Positions 1-7,312 of a DNA stretch of 44,235 nucleotides are shown here, piece after piece (within the stretch, counting starts at the first letter, position 1; every line of letters begins with the position of its first letter). The notes beneath the pieces are model-generated. The model worked only from the letters and a program-made list of their open reading frames with translations, had not been told where the DNA came from and made no database searches. Both the position numbers and the translations under genes were made by a program. The DNA lies in the NCBI GenBank assembly GCA_947626935.1, contig CANQUD010000014.1, positions 1 through 44,235 on the forward strand, written 5' to 3'. The stretch is from an uncultured Clostridia bacterium (lineage in GTDB: Bacteria > Bacillota > Clostridia > Christensenellales > Borkfalkiaceae).

Positions 1-93
1 AAGATTGACGGCGGCAAGCGGACGCAGGCGGTGGAAATCATCTATAACTGCGTGGGAATGATTCCCGACTTCGCGCAGGAAGAAGCCGCTTAA
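1..93 (+). CDS. C-terminal end of a probable site-specific recombinase (partial)
   Basis: The window opens inside a reading frame that ends at TAA (91-93). The 30 visible residues contain GKRTQAVEIIYNCVG, which resembles the C-terminal strand region of large serine recombinases of the DUF4368 type found in Firmicutes mobile elements. The catalytic domain lies outside the window, so the assignment rests on this short tail only. If right, the adjoining Fic/BRO gene lies next to the edge of an integrated element. It could also be an unrelated protein. Confidence 0.45.
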   Translation, partial: KIDGGKRTQAVEIIYNCVGMIPDFAQEEAA

Positions 94-110
94 CACGGGA
101 GAGACAACGA

Positions 111-143
111 ATAAGCGGTTTGACTAACCGCCAAACCGCTTAT
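111..143. terminator. Perfect 12-bp hairpin between convergent genes
   Basis: ATAAGCGGTTTG (111-122) pairs with CAAACCGCTTAT (132-143) around a 9-nt loop. It lies between the convergent recombinase tail and the Fic gene. There is no immediate U-tract, so it may be a weak bidirectional terminator or a recombination-linked palindrome. Confidence 0.5.
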
Positions 144-185
144 TCATAGAATCCCTATGGACACCTGCCATATGTGACGGTTTTT

Positions 186-1037
186 TTATTCTTCCTCATA
201 ATAATAGGAGTAATCGATCCCCTTCATAAAGATCTCTCTGCTGCCGATCTCTGCGGTGATAGCCCCCTCGATGAGCCGATAAATTTCCGACGCGTCGACG
301 GGACTCTTTTTCATGGCGTCAAAATAGATCCGCTTATCGATCTTGCTCCAATCGACGCATACCTGCAAATTTTTTTTCAAAATGAGGTCAAGCCAGATGC
401 GGGTACTCCTGCCGTTGCCTTCCATAAACGGGTGGGCAATGTCCATTTCGACGTACTTTTGCACGATCTCTTTGATCGTTGTTTCAGGCATTTTTTCGAT
501 GAGGGAAAGGGTTTGCGCAAGAAACATCGCGGGGGCAAATGCGAATCCGCCCTTGGCGATGTTCAGCTTTCGGATCTTCCCCGCAAAGTCATAGAGTCCG
601 CCGAAAATATAGCCGTGGATCTGCTGTAACCCCTTTACGGTGCCGACTTCGATCTCGTCGATCATGCCGCTTTCAAAGAGTTCATACGCCTTTTGCTTGC
701 TCTTTTCGTCGAGGGTGCCGCCCAGTCCCGACAGCCAACGGACAAAGCTCTCTCTGTTCTTTGCGGGAATGAGCGCCACGACCGTATTGACCCCGCTTGC
801 GTCGACCACATCCGTGAGGTAGGACTTCCCGTCTCGCGCCGAAAGTTTCAGTTGTCGACAAATTGTCGACAATTCATCATGACGACGTTTGAACGCATTC
901 CAATACGAGCGCGGATTTTTGCTCTTTGTGAGGGCTTCCGCAACATCGGTCGCACAAAAAAACCAACTTTGCGCCTCATCGTCCCACACCGCCCGCACGG
1001 GCACATCTTCAAAAAATCGGATCGAGGTCTTGATCAC
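186..1037 (-). CDS. BRO-N domain / Fic-domain AMP-transferase fusion (class III-like Fic)
   Basis: A 283-residue protein. Residues about 1-100 resemble the Bro-N/KilA-type DNA-binding domain of phage and mobile-element proteins (WDDEAQSWFFCATDVAEAL). Residues about 110-283 are a Fic domain with the catalytic motif HPFMEGNGRSTR at 202-213, which fits transfer of AMP from ATP to target hydroxyls. The Fic part closely follows the Neisseria NmFic pattern, including the C-terminal SYYYE (S277-E281) matching the class III inhibitory helix S/T-x-x-x-E, so autoinhibition is likely. The start is GTG at 1037 with GGGAGA 7 nt upstream. It overlaps the acyltransferase stop codon by 4 nt (GTGA), suggesting translational coupling. 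The target is unknown. Confidence 0.88.
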   Translation of the reverse strand: MIKTSIRFFEDVPVRAVWDDEAQSWFFCATDVAEALTKSKNPRSYWNAFKRRHDELSTICRQLKLSARDGKSYLTDVVDASGVNTVVALIPAKNRESFVRWLSGLGGTLDEKSKQKAYELFESGMIDEIEVGTVKGLQQIHGYIFGGLYDFAGKIRKLNIAKGGFAFAPAMFLAQTLSLIEKMPETTIKEIVQKYVEMDIAHPFMEGNGRSTRIWLDLILKKNLQVCVDWSKIDKRIYFDAMKKSPVDASEIYRLIEGAITAEIGSREIFMKGIDYSYYYEEE

Positions 1038-1843
1038 GGCGTTCTCTCCCGATCGTCGTACTCGAGCGGGATGCCGTACGCACGCTCATAGCATTCCTTC
1101 CACGCCTCTTCGGCGCGGCGCTTCATGTCCTGCATGCGTTCGCCCTTCGGGAGCGTCTCGTCGGCGTAGACGGCGGGCAGGATATGGACGCGGACCCGCC
1201 GCAGATGTCCCTTCTTGTTGCGCTTGAATGTGCAGAAAATCGGCAAGACGGGGACGGAAAACTTGACTGCATAGTGAAACGCGCCGTCCTTCATGGGGCG
1301 CGGTTTTTGATAGTTCGTCCACATCACCTGTTCGGCGTAGAAATTGACGATCTTCCCCTTCTGCAGCTGCCGTTCCATCTCGGCGAGCAGATTCCTCGTC
1401 GCCGCCATGTCCTTGGAGAAGGGCCACATGCCGCCGTGGCGGATGATGTGCCCCGCAAAGCCCGTCTTGTTGTTCCACGGACCCATCGTATGGAAGGTGC
1501 GGAAGTGTCCCGCCGCCGTCCGCACGAGCAAGGTGTCGAGGTAGTTGAAGTGATTGCAGACGGAGATCGCGCCCTGCTTTCCGAGCGCCTTGAGGTTCTT
1601 CTTTCCGTCCACCTTGACGCCGCCGTACGCCGTCCAGAAGAGGGCGCGGGTGAAGAGTTTTAAGACCGTTCTCCAAAAGCCCGTCAAAAAGAGGTCGAAG
1701 CCGCGCTGGCGGTAATGATAGTTCTTGTCGGGCATCTTCCAATGCCCGAGCAGCGGGATATAGCGAAAATCGAAACGGCGATGCCGCTCGAGCGTCGCCT
1801 GTATTCCGCGTATGATCTCGTTTTTTGTCCTCTTCGGTTTCAC
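1034..1843 (-). CDS. Lysophospholipid / 1-acylglycerol-3-phosphate acyltransferase family protein
   Basis: A 269-residue PlsC-like protein. NHFNYLD supplies the H-x4-D acyltransferase motif near residue 97, followed by the downstream block NFYAEQVMWTNYQKPRPMKDGAF, where the family usually carries FPEGTRS; here it is FYAEQVMW, an altered acceptor-binding block. A hydrophobic stretch near residues 50-75 suits membrane association. The likely role is acyl transfer to a lysophospholipid or other lipid; the substrate cannot be read from the sequence. The start is GTG (1841-1843) after GGGGGA. It is the first gene of a two-gene unit with Fic, behind a strong promoter at 1867-1895. Confidence 0.85.
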   Translation of the reverse strand: MKPKRTKNEIIRGIQATLERHRRFDFRYIPLLGHWKMPDKNYHYRQRGFDLFLTGFWRTVLKLFTRALFWTAYGGVKVDGKKNLKALGKQGAISVCNHFNYLDTLLVRTAAGHFRTFHTMGPWNNKTGFAGHIIRHGGMWPFSKDMAATRNLLAEMERQLQKGKIVNFYAEQVMWTNYQKPRPMKDGAFHYAVKFSVPVLPIFCTFKRNKKGHLRRVRVHILPAVYADETLPKGERMQDMKRRAEEAWKECYERAYGIPLEYDDRERTP

Positions 1844-1866
1844 AGTTTCCCCCGCAACTTTTCTCT

Positions 1867-1895
1867 ATTGTAGCCGATGCGGGACGGAAAGTCAA
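1867..1895 (-). promoter_or_regulatory. Promoter for acyltransferase-Fic operon
   Basis: On the minus strand, TTGACT (1890-1895), 17-nt spacer, TACAAT (1867-1872). It overlaps the stop codon of the upstream SSB-like gene and would give a leader of about 20 nt before the GTG start. Confidence 0.75.
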
Positions 1896-2572
1896 GCGTT
1901 ATAAGTTTGTTCGGCGGAACTGTAGAGGTCGAATTCTCCGTCCAAGTCGAAATCGCCGTCGTCGAATGCGGCAAGTTTGGAGACGGAGACCTCATACGCC
2001 GTCATCGTCACCGTCTCTTCCTCGGAGAGGCGTTTTTGGTACTCGCGGCTCTGGATCCTGCCCGAGAGCGCGATCCTGTCCCCGACTTTGAGCGTCTGAA
2101 CGAAGCGGGCGTTTCTCCCCCATGCGATGCAGGGAATGTAGTCCGACTTGTTATAGGCGCGGTTGACGGCGACGAGAAGGTCGGCGATCTCGCGGTTGAA
2201 GGGAGTCGTGCGGTAGACGGGCGGCTTGCAGATGTAGCCCGAGAGGACGATGCTGTTGGGGTTTGCGGGGGAAGGGTCGACGAGTTCCCGCACAAAGACG
2301 GTGAGCATGAGGCGGGAACGTCCCCCTTCGAGCTTATTGTAGGAGCGGAACTGCCCGACGGCGCAGATGTGACTGCCGACCTTGAGATCGTTCCCCTTGA
2401 TGAGCCGCTCCGAGACGGTGACGGGCAGGACGTCCGCCTGACCCGAAAGGCGGAGAACTTTCACAAAGAATTCGTAAAATCCCTCGCCGTAGACCTCGTG
2501 GGAAAACGTCGCTTCCGTGACGATCTCCCCGCAAAAGTAGACTCTGTTGTTCTTTTCCGTGCTGTGATCCAT
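1892..2572 (-). CDS. SSB-family single-stranded DNA-binding protein with two OB-like regions
   Basis: A 226-residue protein from the ATG at 2572. The C-terminal half (about residues 105-210) is a recognisable SSB/OB fold, with FNREIADLLVAVNR, SDYIPCIAWGRNA and KVGDRIALSGRIQSREYQK. The N-terminal half (about 8-100) repeats the pattern in weaker form (YFCGEIV, FYEFFVKVLRLSG, KVGSHICAVGQFRSY), giving a tandem-OB layout. The acidic tail lacks the classical SSB tip DDDIPF, so it is probably an accessory SSB. The frame stays open 33 codons further upstream, but that extension lies in a repeat element. The ATG at 2572 is preceded by GGAGGT 12 nt away, a long spacing. Confidence 0.8.
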   Translation of the reverse strand: MDHSTEKNNRVYFCGEIVTEATFSHEVYGEGFYEFFVKVLRLSGQADVLPVTVSERLIKGNDLKVGSHICAVGQFRSYNKLEGGRSRLMLTVFVRELVDPSPANPNSIVLSGYICKPPVYRTTPFNREIADLLVAVNRAYNKSDYIPCIAWGRNARFVQTLKVGDRIALSGRIQSREYQKRLSEEETVTMTAYEVSVSKLAAFDDGDFDLDGEFDLYSSAEQTYNA

Positions 2573-2611
2573 AATTCCGATCGTACCTCCGATTCTGAAA
2601 GTAATTTTTTT

Positions 2612-2957
2612 GTTTCGCGCGTATTTCTTTTCTTCGAAAATAAATACGCGCGAGGGGTTAGTATTGTACATCTCTTATGCTCCGCTGCCACGCCTTCCGC
2701 TCTTCGGACGGACATTAAGCCTACGGTAGTGTGGCAAATAGGGTCGCCCACGGCGGAAGTGAATTCCGCCTATGGCACATAAGTCTGAATGTTTCGAACG
2801 ATTTCTTTTGCTGCGCAAAATAAATGCGTTCGAGCGATGTAACGCTGTTCATCAATTAGGTCAGTCCGAATACGTTATTTGTACTGACATTAAGGTTCCT
2901 GTAGGGTACCAAATAGGGTGCGCTTTGGCGGGGGGACCCCGCCACGCGCAGTGATTT
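2612..2957 (+). repeat. Palindromic mosaic element A, copy 1
   Basis: This is one of four related elements (others near 10515-11096, 13072-13236 and 43592-44100). It starts with a head hairpin, CGCGCGTATTT ... AAATACGCGCG (2616-2652). A shared flank follows, then a second hairpin CGAACG...CGTTCG (2795-2832) that carries the same ATTTCTTTT/AAAATAAAT core on a different outer stem. Next comes a conserved tail with GTCAGT...ACTGAC and a GGCGGGG/CCCCGCC hairpin near 2928-2945. No open frame of credible coding quality was seen. Confidence 0.8.
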
Positions 2958-3271
2958 GAGAATGTCCCCCCCACCACCCGCTACGCGGGAGCCTCCCCCC
3001 CCGAAGGGGTAGGCTTACCCTCTCCGTGGGAGAGGGATGTCGCATCGCGACAGGGTGTGGGTCACCGCAGCCGTTCATTCAGAGCGTAGCGATGAATCCC
3101 GTCAAACGGACGGAGTATATGCCCCGTTGGTTTCATGGGATGCTTCACATTCGTAACTTCGTCGCTTCGCTCCTCGTGCCACCCTTCGAAAGAAATAGAA
3201 TGCGGGCGGGGCAGCATGAACGGCGAGGTTGCATGAGCACAGAGGGCGCCAAGGGGGGTGACAAGAACCCT
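2958..3271. repeat. Intergenic palindromic repeat block (modules C and D)
   Basis: The module CCCTCTCC-gtg-GGAGAGGG (3018-3036) is followed by TGTCGC-atc-GCGACA (3038-3052). After it comes a segment (about 3052-3160) that is repeated with changes at 17512-17610. No gene is seen in this stretch. Confidence 0.7.
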
Positions 3272-4042
3272 TCACATCTTGTTTTCTGCGAGTTGTTTGC
3301 CCGTGGCGTCGATGGTATAGCTGTCGCGATAGATGAGTTCGCCGACGGGCACAAAGGTGTATCCCCTCGCCTTCAGCGTGTCAATGATGATCGGGAGCGC
3401 TTCCGCAGTGTGCAGTCCGTTGTTGTGACAGAGAATGATGGACCCGCTCTTCACCCGCGAGACGACCCGCTCCGCAATGTCCGACGCGGACAGGTCCTTC
3501 CAGTCGAGGGAGTCGACGTCCCACTGCACGGGATACAGTCCCATGGCGTTCGCGGTGTCGATGAGAAGGTCGTCATAGTCCCCGAAGGGCGGGCGGAACA
3601 GTTCGACCGCCTTCCCCGTCACGGCGGTGATCGCGTCGGACGAGGAGCGCAGTTCCCCCTCGATCTCGCTCTTCGAGAGGCGGGACATATACGAATGCGT
3701 CGCGCTGTGCGTCCCCACTTCATGCCCCGCGTCCGACACCTTTTTGAGATAGTCGGGGTGCTCCTTCGCCCAGAATTCCACGGCGAAGAAGGTCGCGCGG
3801 ACCTTGCCGTCCGAGAGATTCTTCAGAATGTCGTCGGTGTGTTCGACGCCCCATGCGCAGTCAAAGGAGATTGCGATCTTGTTGTCGTCCCGTCCCACGC
3901 AGTAGATGGGAAGGGAGCGCTGGGCGCTCGAGTAGACCTCGGCGGCGCCCGAAAAGTTCGCGGCGAGCATTGCCGCAACGACGGCGAGAAGGACGGCGCC
4001 GACAGAGAGCAGCGTCCTCTTCTTTACGGTGAAAAATTTCAT
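3272..4042 (-). CDS. PdaB-like polysaccharide deacetylase (NodB domain), secreted or membrane-anchored
   Basis: A 256-residue protein with an N-terminal signal/anchor helix (about residues 10-34) and a NodB fold. Visible motifs are SFDCAWG (D61), the metal pair H112-x3-H116, RPPFGDYDD (150-158), the WDVDSLDW block and CHNN (H206). In motif 1 the second Asp of the classical TFDDGP is replaced by Cys, as in PdaB-type sporulation deacetylases that carry FDAAWG. Activity on peptidoglycan or another N-acetylated glycan is therefore possible but uncertain. The start is ATG at 4042. The nearest PdaB relatives act in spore formation. Confidence 0.85.
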   Translation of the reverse strand: MKFFTVKKRTLLSVGAVLLAVVAAMLAANFSGAAEVYSSAQRSLPIYCVGRDDNKIAISFDCAWGVEHTDDILKNLSDGKVRATFFAVEFWAKEHPDYLKKVSDAGHEVGTHSATHSYMSRLSKSEIEGELRSSSDAITAVTGKAVELFRPPFGDYDDLLIDTANAMGLYPVQWDVDSLDWKDLSASDIAERVVSRVKSGSIILCHNNGLHTAEALPIIIDTLKARGYTFVPVGELIYRDSYTIDATGKQLAENKM

Positions 4043-4170
4043 CGCAACACCTGTATCCTATCATAAAGTACGGGGCGGCGCATGGGAAGTTTCGGGGAAT
4101 TTTGTCGTTTTTCCCCGAATCGCACGGCTCCCCCGCCGAATGCTTATAGATATGCCCGTAAACGACGAAA

Positions 4171-4202
4171 AATGCACGATATTCGCGGAAATATCGTGCA
4201 TT
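4171..4202. promoter_or_regulatory. Perfect 13-bp inverted repeat between deacetylase and degV
   Basis: AATGCACGATATT (4171-4183) and AATATCGTGCATT (4190-4202) are separated by 6 nt. It lies in the divergent region between the deacetylase and degV, so it may be an operator or a hairpin in a long leader. The rest of 4043-4279 shows nothing clear. Confidence 0.45.
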
Positions 4203-4279
4203 CTACTCATAGTAGAGCTGTTTTTTCGGACGGTGGAGTCAATCTTTTGAAGAGTAGGCGCAAAGAGGGAAACGGTAGG

Positions 4280-4308
4280 TTGTAAAATCGGGCGGTTTGC
4301 GGTATGCT
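4280..4308 (+). promoter_or_regulatory. Promoter for degV
   Basis: TTGTAA (4280-4285), 17-nt spacer, TATGCT (4303-4308), ending 30 nt before the ATG. Confidence 0.6.
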
Positions 4309-4338
4309 AATTGCGGAAGGCATTCCACGGAGGTAACC

Positions 4339-5277
4339 ATGCGTTTCGAACTCTTTACGGATTCCTCGGCAAACATTCCCGAGGCGCTCCTGCGGGAGCG
4401 GGGGATCGGCGTCATTTCTTACAGGCTCCTCGTCGACGGCGAGGAAAAGGATTGTTATACGGGAGCGGACTTTTCCGACACGGCAAAGGAACACTACGCG
4501 CGGATGCGGGCGGGAAAGGAGATGCGCACGTCCCTCATCTCCAAGGACCGCATCGCCGAGTTTCTGACCCCCGCGCTCGAGGAAGGCAAGGACGTCTTTT
4601 TCGTGACGATCGCCTCGGGCATCAGCGGGACATACGCGCAGGCGGTCCTCGCGGCGAAGGAGCTTGCGGAAAGGTTCCCCGAACGCAAGATTGTCGTTGC
4701 GGACAGCTCCAACGCCTCGATGGGCGAAGGACTCCTCGTTCTGCGCGTCGCCGACCTTCGGGACATGGGCGAAAGTATCGACGCGTGCGCCGAGTGGTTC
4801 GAGAACAACCGCTATAAAATGAACAGTTATGTCACGGTCGGCGACCTCAAATACTTGCGCAAGGGCGGAAGGATCTCCGCCGCCGTCGCCCTTGCGGGGA
4901 CTCTTCTCAACATCAAACCCATTCTGCGGGCGGACGGGGAAAAGAATGCAAAGCTCATCGTCTGCGGCAAGGAACGGGGCAGGAGAAAGGCGATCTCCGC
5001 GCTCCTTGCGGCGTTCGATGCGAACTGCCTCTCTCCCAAGGGGCAGACCGTCGCCATTACCCATGCGGACTGCGAAGAGGACGCTCTCACGCTCGCCGAG
5101 GCGCTCAAGGAACGGGGCGTGGGAGAGGTGATCGTCGAGTATTACGACCTCTGCACGGGAACGCATGTCGGTCCCGAGACGCTGGCGCTCTTTTTCCTCG
5201 GAAAGGACAGACGGGGCGGCGAGGCGTCGGAAAAGGCGCCATCCGCAAGGAAAGCGCCCGCCCATTCGAGAATTTGA
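4339..5277 (+). CDS. DegV family fatty-acid-binding protein
   Basis: A 312-residue cytoplasmic protein. Family blocks are visible in order: TDSSANIP near the N-terminus, MRTSLISKDRIAEF, the lipid headgroup-binding SGISGTYAQA, DSSNASMGEG, and the C-terminal domain GDLKYLRKGGRIS followed by NIKPIL. DegV/FakB proteins bind a fatty acid and present it to the FakA kinase for phospholipid synthesis; no FakA gene is in the window. The ATG at 4339 follows GGAGGT (4329-4334), whereas a frame extension 14 codons upstream has no such site. The C-terminal 25 residues are basic and probably disordered. Confidence 0.93.
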   Translation: MRFELFTDSSANIPEALLRERGIGVISYRLLVDGEEKDCYTGADFSDTAKEHYARMRAGKEMRTSLISKDRIAEFLTPALEEGKDVFFVTIASGISGTYAQAVLAAKELAERFPERKIVVADSSNASMGEGLLVLRVADLRDMGESIDACAEWFENNRYKMNSYVTVGDLKYLRKGGRISAAVALAGTLLNIKPILRADGEKNAKLIVCGKERGRRKAISALLAAFDANCLSPKGQTVAITHADCEEDALTLAEALKERGVGEVIVEYYDLCTGTHVGPETLALFFLGKDRRGGEASEKAPSARKAPAHSRI

Positions 5278-5283
5278 TTTTTT

Positions 5284-5305
5284 GCCCCCCATCGGGGGCT
5301 TTTTT
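5284..5305 (+). terminator. Intrinsic terminator of degV
   Basis: GCCCCC/GGGGGC stem (5284-5289 with 5294-5299), 4-nt loop and six T residues, 7 nt after the degV stop. Confidence 0.92.
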
Positions 5306-5339
5306 GTTGAAGTGGTGTGAAATGTTCGCAATGGGGTGG

Positions 5340-5800
5340 GGAAATGATGGGTAAGAGCCTACCCCTTCAGAGGGGAGCGGCGAACGTGGCAAACACTCTC
5401 GCTGCCCCTGTAGGGGAAGTGGCGAACGTGGCAAACACTCTCGCTGCCCCTGTAGGGGAAGTGGCGAACGCAGTGAGCCAAAAGGGTTAAACCCCTCTGT
5501 CTCGGCTACTCCTCGACATCTCCCCTGTGAGGGGCGACGAGAGAATAAGGTGACCCACTCCCCTACCCCTCTCCCACGGAGAGGGTATCAGAGCCTACCC
5601 CTTCGGGGGGGAGTGGCGCAATTCTGCTCAACAGCCCAGTGGACTGTGAGCTGCGCCACGACAGGAGCGCTGGCAGGCGCGACGGGGTTACGGCGGTCCC
5701 TGCCGCCGTAACTTGAAACCCCTTTGCCCCTTACGGGGCACTTCCCCTAATAGGGGCAGCGAGGAAGTTGCGTTGCTCCCCCCAGAGGGGGTCAGGTCTT
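5340..5800. repeat. Palindromic repeat block with a type-B hairpin
   Basis: The block holds short palindromes such as CCCCTGTAGGGG in a direct repeat (5391-5416 and 5443-5468), the module ending CCCCTGTGAGGGGCGAC (about 5523-5539), and a type-B hairpin at 5613-5659. That hairpin has outer stem GTGGCGCA/TGCGCCAC, bulge ATTCT and tip C-AGT-G. Its outer stem differs from other copies by a compensated pair. No gene was seen. Confidence 0.8.
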
Positions 5801-5810
5801 GCTGTTTCTC

Positions 5811-6551
5811 CTACTTGTGTTTGTCGGAGTCGGGGAGACCGAAGGGGTGCTTGTCGTGGACGCTCGTCAGAGTCAAGGCGTCGACCGTCTTTGCGCCTGC
5901 CCGTTTGAGGACGGTCGCAAGCTCGCTCACCGTCGATCCCGTCGTCAGCGTGTCGTCGATGATGAGAAGGTGCTTGTTTTTGACCCCTTTTCTGTCAAAA
6001 ACGTGAAAACACCCCTCGAGATTCTTCTCCCGCTCTGTCCTGCCGAGCGACTTCTGTGCGCCCGTCTCGTGGATCTTTCGGACGGCGTCGAGGAGAGGGA
6101 TCCCGCTGCTGCGGGAAAGTTCCTCGGCAATGAGGCGGGACTGGTTATAGCCCCGCTTTTTGAATGCCTTTTCCGTCATGGGGACGAACACGAGGGCGTC
6201 CGCGCCGAATTCGTCGATCATGGGCAGCATCAGCTCCGCGGCGGTGCGGTAGAAGTACTTCTGCTTCTTCATGCGGTGGACGATGCGGGCGGCTTCCCCC
6301 TCATGCAGGAGCGGGGAGCGTGCCTTGTCGACCGTGAGGCGCTTTTTCTTGCATTCGAGGCAGATCCCCGGCTCCCCCACCCGCCTGCCGCAAAGCGGAC
6401 AGATGTTCCTGTCGTTCCACGGGAGAGCGCTTCTGCACCGATCGCACACCCGTTCCCCGCCGAACACCTCTCTCCCGCACAGGTCGCATGTGAAGTTGTG
6501 CGTGTCGTCGTACGCGCGGATCGCGTCGCCGAGACGCTTGAAAATGTTCAT
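5811..6551 (-). CDS. comF: ComF family phosphoribosyltransferase-like protein
   Basis: A 246-residue protein with an N-terminal zinc-ribbon region (CDLCGRE, CDRCR, CPLCGRR, CLEC) and a C-terminal PRTase fold with the PRPP-type loop LLIIDDTLTTGST. ComF supports natural transformation by acting with the PriA/ComFA-type helicase machinery on incoming DNA; comFA is not in the window. The ATG at 6551 was chosen over an in-frame TTG six codons upstream because GGAAAGAGAG precedes it. A terminator lies just upstream (6581-6603), so it probably depends on read-through or a promoter not recognised here. Confidence 0.9.
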   Translation of the reverse strand: MNIFKRLGDAIRAYDDTHNFTCDLCGREVFGGERVCDRCRSALPWNDRNICPLCGRRVGEPGICLECKKKRLTVDKARSPLLHEGEAARIVHRMKKQKYFYRTAAELMLPMIDEFGADALVFVPMTEKAFKKRGYNQSRLIAEELSRSSGIPLLDAVRKIHETGAQKSLGRTEREKNLEGCFHVFDRKGVKNKHLLIIDDTLTTGSTVSELATVLKRAGAKTVDALTLTSVHDKHPFGLPDSDKHK

Positions 6552-6580
6552 CTTCTTCTCTCTTTCCAAGCTGTTCTATC

Positions 6581-6603
6581 AAAAAATCGGCGCAAGCGCC
6601 GAT
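6581..6603 (-). terminator. Intrinsic terminator of the zinc-ribbon gene
   Basis: ATCGGCGC (6586-6593) pairs with GCGCCGAT (6596-6603), and a run of T follows on the minus strand (complement of 6581-6586). It lies between the zinc-ribbon gene and comF. Confidence 0.85.
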
Positions 6604-6609
6604 TTATTT

Positions 6610-7107
6610 TCAGAAATCATCGTCCTCGTTGTCTTCATCGTCATCGTCTTCATCGTCGCCCGCAAGGGAATAGATGTCGTCGCCCGTGACATAGTCGAGG
6701 TCCTCTTCCTCGTCGTCGCCGTGGTACTCGTCGTCCTCGGCTTCTTCCTCTTCCTCGTCGTCGAGGTCGCCGCTCATGGCTTCGTCGAGCTTGCCCATCT
6801 CCTCGTCGAGGTCGTCGGTGTCGTCGTCGAGGTATTCGCGCCACTCATCGTCGTCCTCTTCGGGGTCGGGTTCCTCGGTCTCGTACTCCGCCTTCTTCTT
6901 GCACTCGTCGCACATCTTCTCGCCTGCTCGCATCATATTTTCTCCGCAGATCGGGCAGATCTCGGTCGCCATGTCCTCGTCCTCTTCCGCCTCGTCGATG
7001 TCGGTGACGATCCCCTTCATTTCGCGGAGACACACGTCGCAGTACTCCTGTTTGTCCGCGTCGATGTAGTTGAGTTCGCACCGAGGGCATTTCATGTAAT
7101 GCGCCAT
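6610..7107 (-). CDS. Zinc-ribbon protein with a very acidic C-terminal tail
   Basis: A 165-residue protein. The N-terminal 70 residues hold two CxxC pairs (CPRC, CDVC) and a second set (CPICGE, CDEC), which suits two zinc ribbons. Residues 75-165 are dominated by Asp and Glu, including runs of D and E near the end, and are predicted disordered. No named family is recognised. A similar layout occurs in small nucleic-acid or ribosome-linked proteins, but a function cannot be assigned. The start ATG is 7107 with AGGAGGAAG upstream and a clear promoter at 7159-7187, and a terminator follows. The gene is a single-gene unit. Confidence 0.8.
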   Translation of the reverse strand: MAHYMKCPRCELNYIDADKQEYCDVCLREMKGIVTDIDEAEEDEDMATEICPICGENMMRAGEKMCDECKKKAEYETEEPDPEEDDDEWREYLDDDTDDLDEEMGKLDEAMSGDLDDEEEEEAEDDEYHGDDEEEDLDYVTGDDIYSLAGDDEDDDDEDNEDDDF

Positions 7108-7158
7108 CTTTCTTCCTCCTGCGCTTGTTTGCTTTTTCCGCCCTTATTGGGCTAATAA

Positions 7159-7187
7159 ATTATATTAGGAATTGCCCGTTTTGTAAA
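7159..7187 (-). promoter_or_regulatory. Promoter for the zinc-ribbon gene
   Basis: On the minus strand, TTTACA (7182-7187), 17-nt spacer, TATAAT (7159-7164). Confidence 0.8.
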
Positions 7188-7270
7188 CTGTTTTGCAGGG
7201 TAATTCCAAAATTTTTTTGGGAAAATGACATCATTTTTTTGATTTTTTCCTTTTTTCCCGTTCGGACAGT

Positions 7271-7302
7271 AAAAAAACGCCCCCGCCGTGAAGGCAGAGG
7301 CG
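7271..7302 (-). terminator. Intrinsic terminator of the 820-residue lipoprotein gene
   Basis: On the minus strand a 10-bp stem (7293-7302 with 7278-7287, two G-U pairs) has a 5-nt loop and is followed by seven T residues. Confidence 0.88.
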
Positions 7303-7312
7303 ATCGTTTCTT

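Noticed and set aside
2573..2671. Longer N-terminus of the SSB-like protein
   Set aside because: The 33 extra codons lie in the palindromic element and have no similarity to SSB; the ATG at 2572 has a GGAGGT upstream.
2677..3078. Small open frames in the repeat blocks, some over 60 codons
   Set aside because: They are rich in Pro, Arg and Gly, recur in different frames among copies, and lack ribosome binding sites.
5340..5800. Possible CRISPR array, because short palindromic units recur
   Set aside because: Units are not evenly spaced, spacers are not unique sequences of constant length, and no cas gene is near.
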